Shown here: one piece after another, positions 60,777-64,000 of the stretch
Layout: every line of letters starts with the position of its first letter
How positions within the stretch are numbered: the stretch's first letter is position 1
DNA from: Chitinophaga chungangae
GTDB taxonomy: Bacteria > Bacteroidota > Bacteroidia > Chitinophagales > Chitinophagaceae
Length of the DNA stretch: 64,000 nt
NCBI RefSeq assembly: GCF_017742215.1
Contig: NZ_JAGHKP010000001.1
Coordinates: 1,488,001-1,552,000, forward strand
Direction: 5' to 3'
Made by a program: the position numbers and the translations under genes
Notes under the pieces: model-generated
The model's input: only the letters and a program-made list of their open reading frames with translations
What the model was told of the DNA's origin: nothing
The model's database searches: none

Positions 60777-61682
60777 CTAAAAGAGGGTATTTCCCCGGTG
60801 GAGGTACGGCTTCCTGATCTTCAGGCCTGTAGCGGCTTCCAGCTTTTCGCCGAGATAAACCGCCATTTCCGGAACGGCCGTATCGTTGTGCATATGCATG
60901 AAAATATCGGCTTCCCGGAGCCCGTTGGCCAGCCAGTATGCCAGCCGGTTCACCCAATCGTCTGCCCGCTGGTAGTCTGTCGGGTGCAGGCTGTTGCCCA
61001 CGAACCGGATCATGGCCCGGGGCACGGGCAGGTGCATATGCACCACGTCGCGCCGGCCGGCCGTGTCGGTGATCACCAGGCCGATGCCGAGGTTGCGCAG
61101 GTTGTGGTACAGCGCGGAACTGTGATGCGGGTCTGCAAACCAGTCCGGGTGCCGCAATTCCACGAAAAAGGAAAGGTCTTTGGGCAGGGAGGCCAGGTAG
61201 GTGAACAGCAGGTCTTTGCGGGCGGGGCCGAAACTTTCGCTCATTTGCATGAAAACAGGCCCCAGCCTGTTGCCGAAGGCGAGCGCGCCTTCCAGGAATG
61301 CGTCCGTCTGGTCGCGGGCGTTCACCAGGTTTGAATAATGACTGATGCTTTGCGGCACTTTGGGGCTGAAGCGAAAACCGGGGGTATTGACCTTTTCGGC
61401 CCATCCGCGGATGGTTTCGGGCGGATAGATCTTGTAATGCGTGGCGTTCAGCTCAACGCTGTCGAAGTGTTTGGAATATTCGGAAAGGAAGTCTTTTTCT
61501 TTCGTGCCTTTGGGAAATACCCCGCCCAGCCAGTCTTTCCGGTTCCAGCTGGTGGCCCCGAGCCTCACCTGGGGCGCCGCCGCGGGTTTGCCGCAAAGCA
61601 CTTCGCCGTTAAAAGCAGGCTCCGCGGGTAATTTGAAATCGATGTTGTTGAGGATGCTGAGATCCTGCCGTCCGAACTGCAT
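60777..61682 (-). CDS. DUF72 family protein
   Basis: A 301-residue TIM-barrel protein of the DUF72 (YecE) family: RLGATSWNRKDWLGGVFPKGTKEKDFLSEYSKHFDSVELNATHYKIYPP marks the first strands, and FRFSPKVPQSISH and FFVELRHPDWFADP follow. The family is uncharacterised but occurs near tRNA or DNA repair genes in some organisms. I chose the ATG at 61682; the longer frame needs a TTG. It is divergent from glgA and probably has no part in glycogen synthesis. Confidence 0.88.
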   Translation of the reverse strand: MQFGRQDLSILNNIDFKLPAEPAFNGEVLCGKPAAAPQVRLGATSWNRKDWLGGVFPKGTKEKDFLSEYSKHFDSVELNATHYKIYPPETIRGWAEKVNTPGFRFSPKVPQSISHYSNLVNARDQTDAFLEGALAFGNRLGPVFMQMSESFGPARKDLLFTYLASLPKDLSFFVELRHPDWFADPHHSSALYHNLRNLGIGLVITDTAGRRDVVHMHLPVPRAMIRFVGNSLHPTDYQRADDWVNRLAYWLANGLREADIFMHMHNDTAVPEMAVYLGEKLEAATGLKIRKPYLHRGNTLF

Positions 61683-61769
61683 CCTGCAATGTATTATTTT
61701 TCCGGGCAACAAAAACCTGCTTTGTACCTGGGGCTGAATGTGTTGTTTTCATAATTTTATTAACGATCC

Positions 61770-61800
61770 TTTGAATTGTGGCTTTATCGGTTTAAATTAT
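61770..61800 (+). promoter_or_regulatory. Promoter candidate upstream of glgA (TTTG-N19-TAAATTAT)
   Basis: TTTG (61770-61773) and TAAATTAT (61793-61800) with 19-nt spacing fit the Bacteroidota -33/-7 pattern. The -7 box ends 7 nt before the glgA ATG, so the leader is very short or absent. Confidence 0.5.
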
Positions 61801-61807
61801 ATGCAGT

Positions 61808-63229
61808 ATGGAAATATTACACGTTAGCGCGGAATGTTACCCGGTCGCCAAGGTAGGCGGCCTTGGAGATGTGGTGGGCGCTTTGCCCAAATACCAGTAC
61901 GAAGCCGGGTCTATCGCCAAGGTGGTGATGCCCGCGTACCGCACCGCTTTCAGGGAAAACGGGCAGCATCAGTTCGAGCTGGTGCACCAGGGAGGGCTGT
62001 GGGTAGGGCACGACTGGTACCACTTTAATGTCTGGAAAGAAAGCGCCAACGTGCTCGGTTTCGACCTTTACCAGGTAGACATTCCCGGGCTGCTCGACAC
62101 GGCGGGCGTTTACGGGTACCTGAACGATACGGAGCGTTTCCTGGCTTTCCAGGTGGCGGTGCTGGACTGGCTCAACGAATGGCAGCATCAGCCCGATGTG
62201 ATCCATTGCCACGACCATCATACCAGCCTGATCCCGTTCCTGACGCAGTACGGCTATAAATACAAACGCCTGAAAGACATTCCCACGGTGCTCACCATTC
62301 ACAACGCCCAATACCAGGGCCAGTTCGGCTGGGACAAACTGTACCTCATCCCGTCGTTCGACCTGTGGAAAAGCGGCATGCTGGACTGGAACGGCGCCAT
62401 CAACCCGCTGGCGGCGGCCATTAAAACCTGCTGGCACTTCAACACCGTGTCTCCCAGCTACATGGAAGAGCTGTTTCACAGCGCCAATGGCTTGGAATCG
62501 TTGCTGAGCGCGGAGAGAGGAAAGGCGAGAGGCATCCTCAACGGCATCGACGACAAAGTGTGGAACCCTTCCAAAGACCCGATGATCGCCGCGAAATACG
62601 GGATCAGGGACGTGGTGAAAGGCAAACAGGCCAATAAAGCGGCGCTTTGCGAAACCTTCGAGCTGGACCCGGAGCTGCCGCTGTTCGTATTCATCGGCCG
62701 GCTGGTGGGAGACAAAGGGGCGGACCTGCTGCCGGAGATCATCGGCAGGGCGCTGGCGGAACATCCGCGCAAGCTGAACTTCCTCGTGCTGGGCAGCGGA
62801 GACGCGCACACCGAATGGATGCTGCAGCAAACCCGCGCGTACGCAGACGAACATTTCAACGTGTATATCGGTTATAACGAAGCGCTCAGCCACCAGCTTT
62901 ACGCCGGCGCCGATTACCTGCTGATGCCCTCGCGGGTGGAGCCCTGCGGCCTGAACCAGATGTACGCCATGCGTTACGGAACCATCCCCATCGTGCGCGC
63001 AACGGGCGGACTGATAGACACCGTGACCGATTTCGGCGACGAAGGCGGCACCGGCATCCGGTTCATCCATGCCTCGGCGGGAGACGTATTACACGCCATC
63101 AGCCGCGCGCTGGAACTCTACGGCACCAAAACAAAATTTTCAAAGGTCAGGAAAACCGCCATGCAGCGCGACCATTCCTGGGACCAGGCAGCACAACAAT
63201 ACATCGATCTATACACCAGCCTAAAATAA
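61808..63229 (+). CDS. glgA: Glycogen synthase
   Basis: A 473-residue GT5 glycogen/starch synthase. The N-terminal ADP-glucose motif KVGGLGDVVGALPK, the mid DVIHCHDHHTSLIPF and TIHNAQYQGQFGW, and the C-terminal LMPSRVEPCGLNQMYAMRYGTIPIVRATGGLIDTV are all present. It extends alpha-1,4-glucan chains from ADP-glucose. The glgC gene follows after 9 nt, so the two are an operon and the start of a glycogen cluster. Confidence 0.96.
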   Translation: MEILHVSAECYPVAKVGGLGDVVGALPKYQYEAGSIAKVVMPAYRTAFRENGQHQFELVHQGGLWVGHDWYHFNVWKESANVLGFDLYQVDIPGLLDTAGVYGYLNDTERFLAFQVAVLDWLNEWQHQPDVIHCHDHHTSLIPFLTQYGYKYKRLKDIPTVLTIHNAQYQGQFGWDKLYLIPSFDLWKSGMLDWNGAINPLAAAIKTCWHFNTVSPSYMEELFHSANGLESLLSAERGKARGILNGIDDKVWNPSKDPMIAAKYGIRDVVKGKQANKAALCETFELDPELPLFVFIGRLVGDKGADLLPEIIGRALAEHPRKLNFLVLGSGDAHTEWMLQQTRAYADEHFNVYIGYNEALSHQLYAGADYLLMPSRVEPCGLNQMYAMRYGTIPIVRATGGLIDTVTDFGDEGGTGIRFIHASAGDVLHAISRALELYGTKTKFSKVRKTAMQRDHSWDQAAQQYIDLYTSLK

Positions 63230-63238
63230 ACGAACGTT

Positions 63239-64000
63239 ATGTCTAACGCAGTGATCTCCATTATTCTTGGCGGCGGAGCCGGTACAAGGCTTTATCCCCT
63301 CACCCGCAGCCGTTCCAAGCCCGCCGTGCCCGTGGCCGGAAAATACCGCCTCGTCGATATCCCCATATCTAACTGCCTCAACGCAGACCTGCACCGTATT
63401 TTCGTGCTTACGCAGTTTAACTCCGCCTCGCTCAACAAACACATCAAAAACACGTACCACTTCAGCCATTTCAGCAAAGCGTTCGTGGACATACTGGCGG
63501 CGGAGCAAACGCCGGACAATCCCACCTGGTTCCAGGGAACGGCGGATGCCGTCAGGCAAACGCTGCGGCACCTCGAGAATTTCGAGTTCGAGTACGCGCT
63601 CATTCTTTCGGGCGACCAGCTGTACCAGATGGATTTCCGGGAAATGATCAAACATCATATCGACAAAGGCGCCGATATTTCCATTGCCACCATTCCCGTG
63701 CATGGGCGCGAGGCCACTGAATTCGGCATTCTCAAAACCAACGAGGACAGTTTTATTTCCTCTTTTATCGAAAAGCCGAAAAAAGAACTGCTGCCGGACT
63801 GGAGTTCCGAAGTAAGCCCGGAAATGCAGCGGGAAGGGCGTATCTACCTGGCTTCAATGGGCATCTACATCTTCAACAAACAGCTGCTGTTCGACCTGCT
63901 GGCCAACAGCCCGGAAGCGACGGACTTTGGCAAGGAGATCATCCCCAACAACATCGACAAACATAAAGTGCTGAGCTTCCAGTACGAAGGTTACTGGACC
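63239..64000 (+). CDS. glgC: Glucose-1-phosphate adenylyltransferase, partial (C-terminus beyond window)
   Basis: The first 254 codons are in the window. The N-terminus SNAVISIILGGGAGTRLYPL is the nucleotide-binding G-G-G-x-G-T-R-L signature, followed by SKPAVPVAGKYRLVDIPISNCLN, QFNSASLN and GTADAVRQTL. It makes ADP-glucose from glucose-1-phosphate and ATP, the substrate of GlgA next door. The 3' part and the beta-helix domain are cut off by the right edge. Confidence 0.95.
   Translation, partial: MSNAVISIILGGGAGTRLYPLTRSRSKPAVPVAGKYRLVDIPISNCLNADLHRIFVLTQFNSASLNKHIKNTYHFSHFSKAFVDILAAEQTPDNPTWFQGTADAVRQTLRHLENFEFEYALILSGDQLYQMDFREMIKHHIDKGADISIATIPVHGREATEFGILKTNEDSFISSFIEKPKKELLPDWSSEVSPEMQREGRIYLASMGIYIFNKQLLFDLLANSPEATDFGKEIIPNNIDKHKVLSFQYEGYWT

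Overview
The window is a chromosomal segment of a Bacteroidota bacterium, most likely a member of the Chitinophagaceae. The evidence is a SusC/SusD pair, a regulator that joins a beta-propeller, a Y_Y_Y domain and a LuxR-type HTH, many signal-peptide lipoproteins, AraC regulators with cupin domains, promoter -7 boxes of the TAnnTTTG type, and few Shine-Dalgarno sites. The DNA is rich in GC, so real genes carry long antisense open frames. I saw no rRNA, tRNA, CRISPR array, insertion sequence or prophage.

Layout. 1-1984: a partial quinone-reductase-like gene behind two AraC regulators. 2118-7549: a sugar or keto-sugar oxidation operon, consisting of a ThuA/propeller/cupredoxin lipoprotein, a TIM-barrel epimerase and a Gfo/Idh/MocA oxidoreductase. 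7697-11407: a GT87-like membrane protein, an AhpD-like protein paired with an ECF41-type sigma factor and its recognisable promoter, and an outer-membrane barrel. 11446-15368: a DUF2207/LemA pair and a DUF1361/ferritin-like pair. 15369-16603: a regulatory stretch with two copies of one palindrome, a structured leader, a terminator and small genes. 16789-22430: an AraC regulator, a DUF983 protein, a PAS protein with a phosphoacceptor helix but no ATPase, a secreted Gfo/Idh protein and a cell-wall amidase. 22509-28470: an isolated SusD/SusC pair divergent from a DeoR-type regulator.

28527-31280: a tandem array of six related four-helix membrane genes, the second of them broken. 31275-39045: a sialidase-like protein, SRPBCC and small secreted proteins, and the propeller/HTH regulator divergent from a GH16 glucanase and a lyase-like lipoprotein. 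39206-45594: a MetY-type sulfhydrylase, a nitrilase-family enzyme, an M60 metallopeptidase and a ChrB-AraC fusion. 45786-51113: a tightly packed catabolic operon (GH88-like hydrolase, epimerase, Gfo/Idh, SDR, MFS) behind a LacI-type palindrome. 51315-64000: a hybrid histidine kinase, ferritin, glutamate racemase, a DHA2 efflux pump, a sorbosone-dehydrogenase-like lipoprotein, a large FAD/Fe-S oxidoreductase, a DUF72 protein, and the start of a glycogen cluster (glgA, glgC).

Taken together the window is mainly polysaccharide and sugar catabolism plus its regulation. The least explained parts are the 15.4-15.8 kb regulatory stretch, the tandem membrane-protein array, the cupredoxin-tailed ThuA fusion and the ChrB-AraC fusion. 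All functions come from reading sequence motifs; no database search was run.
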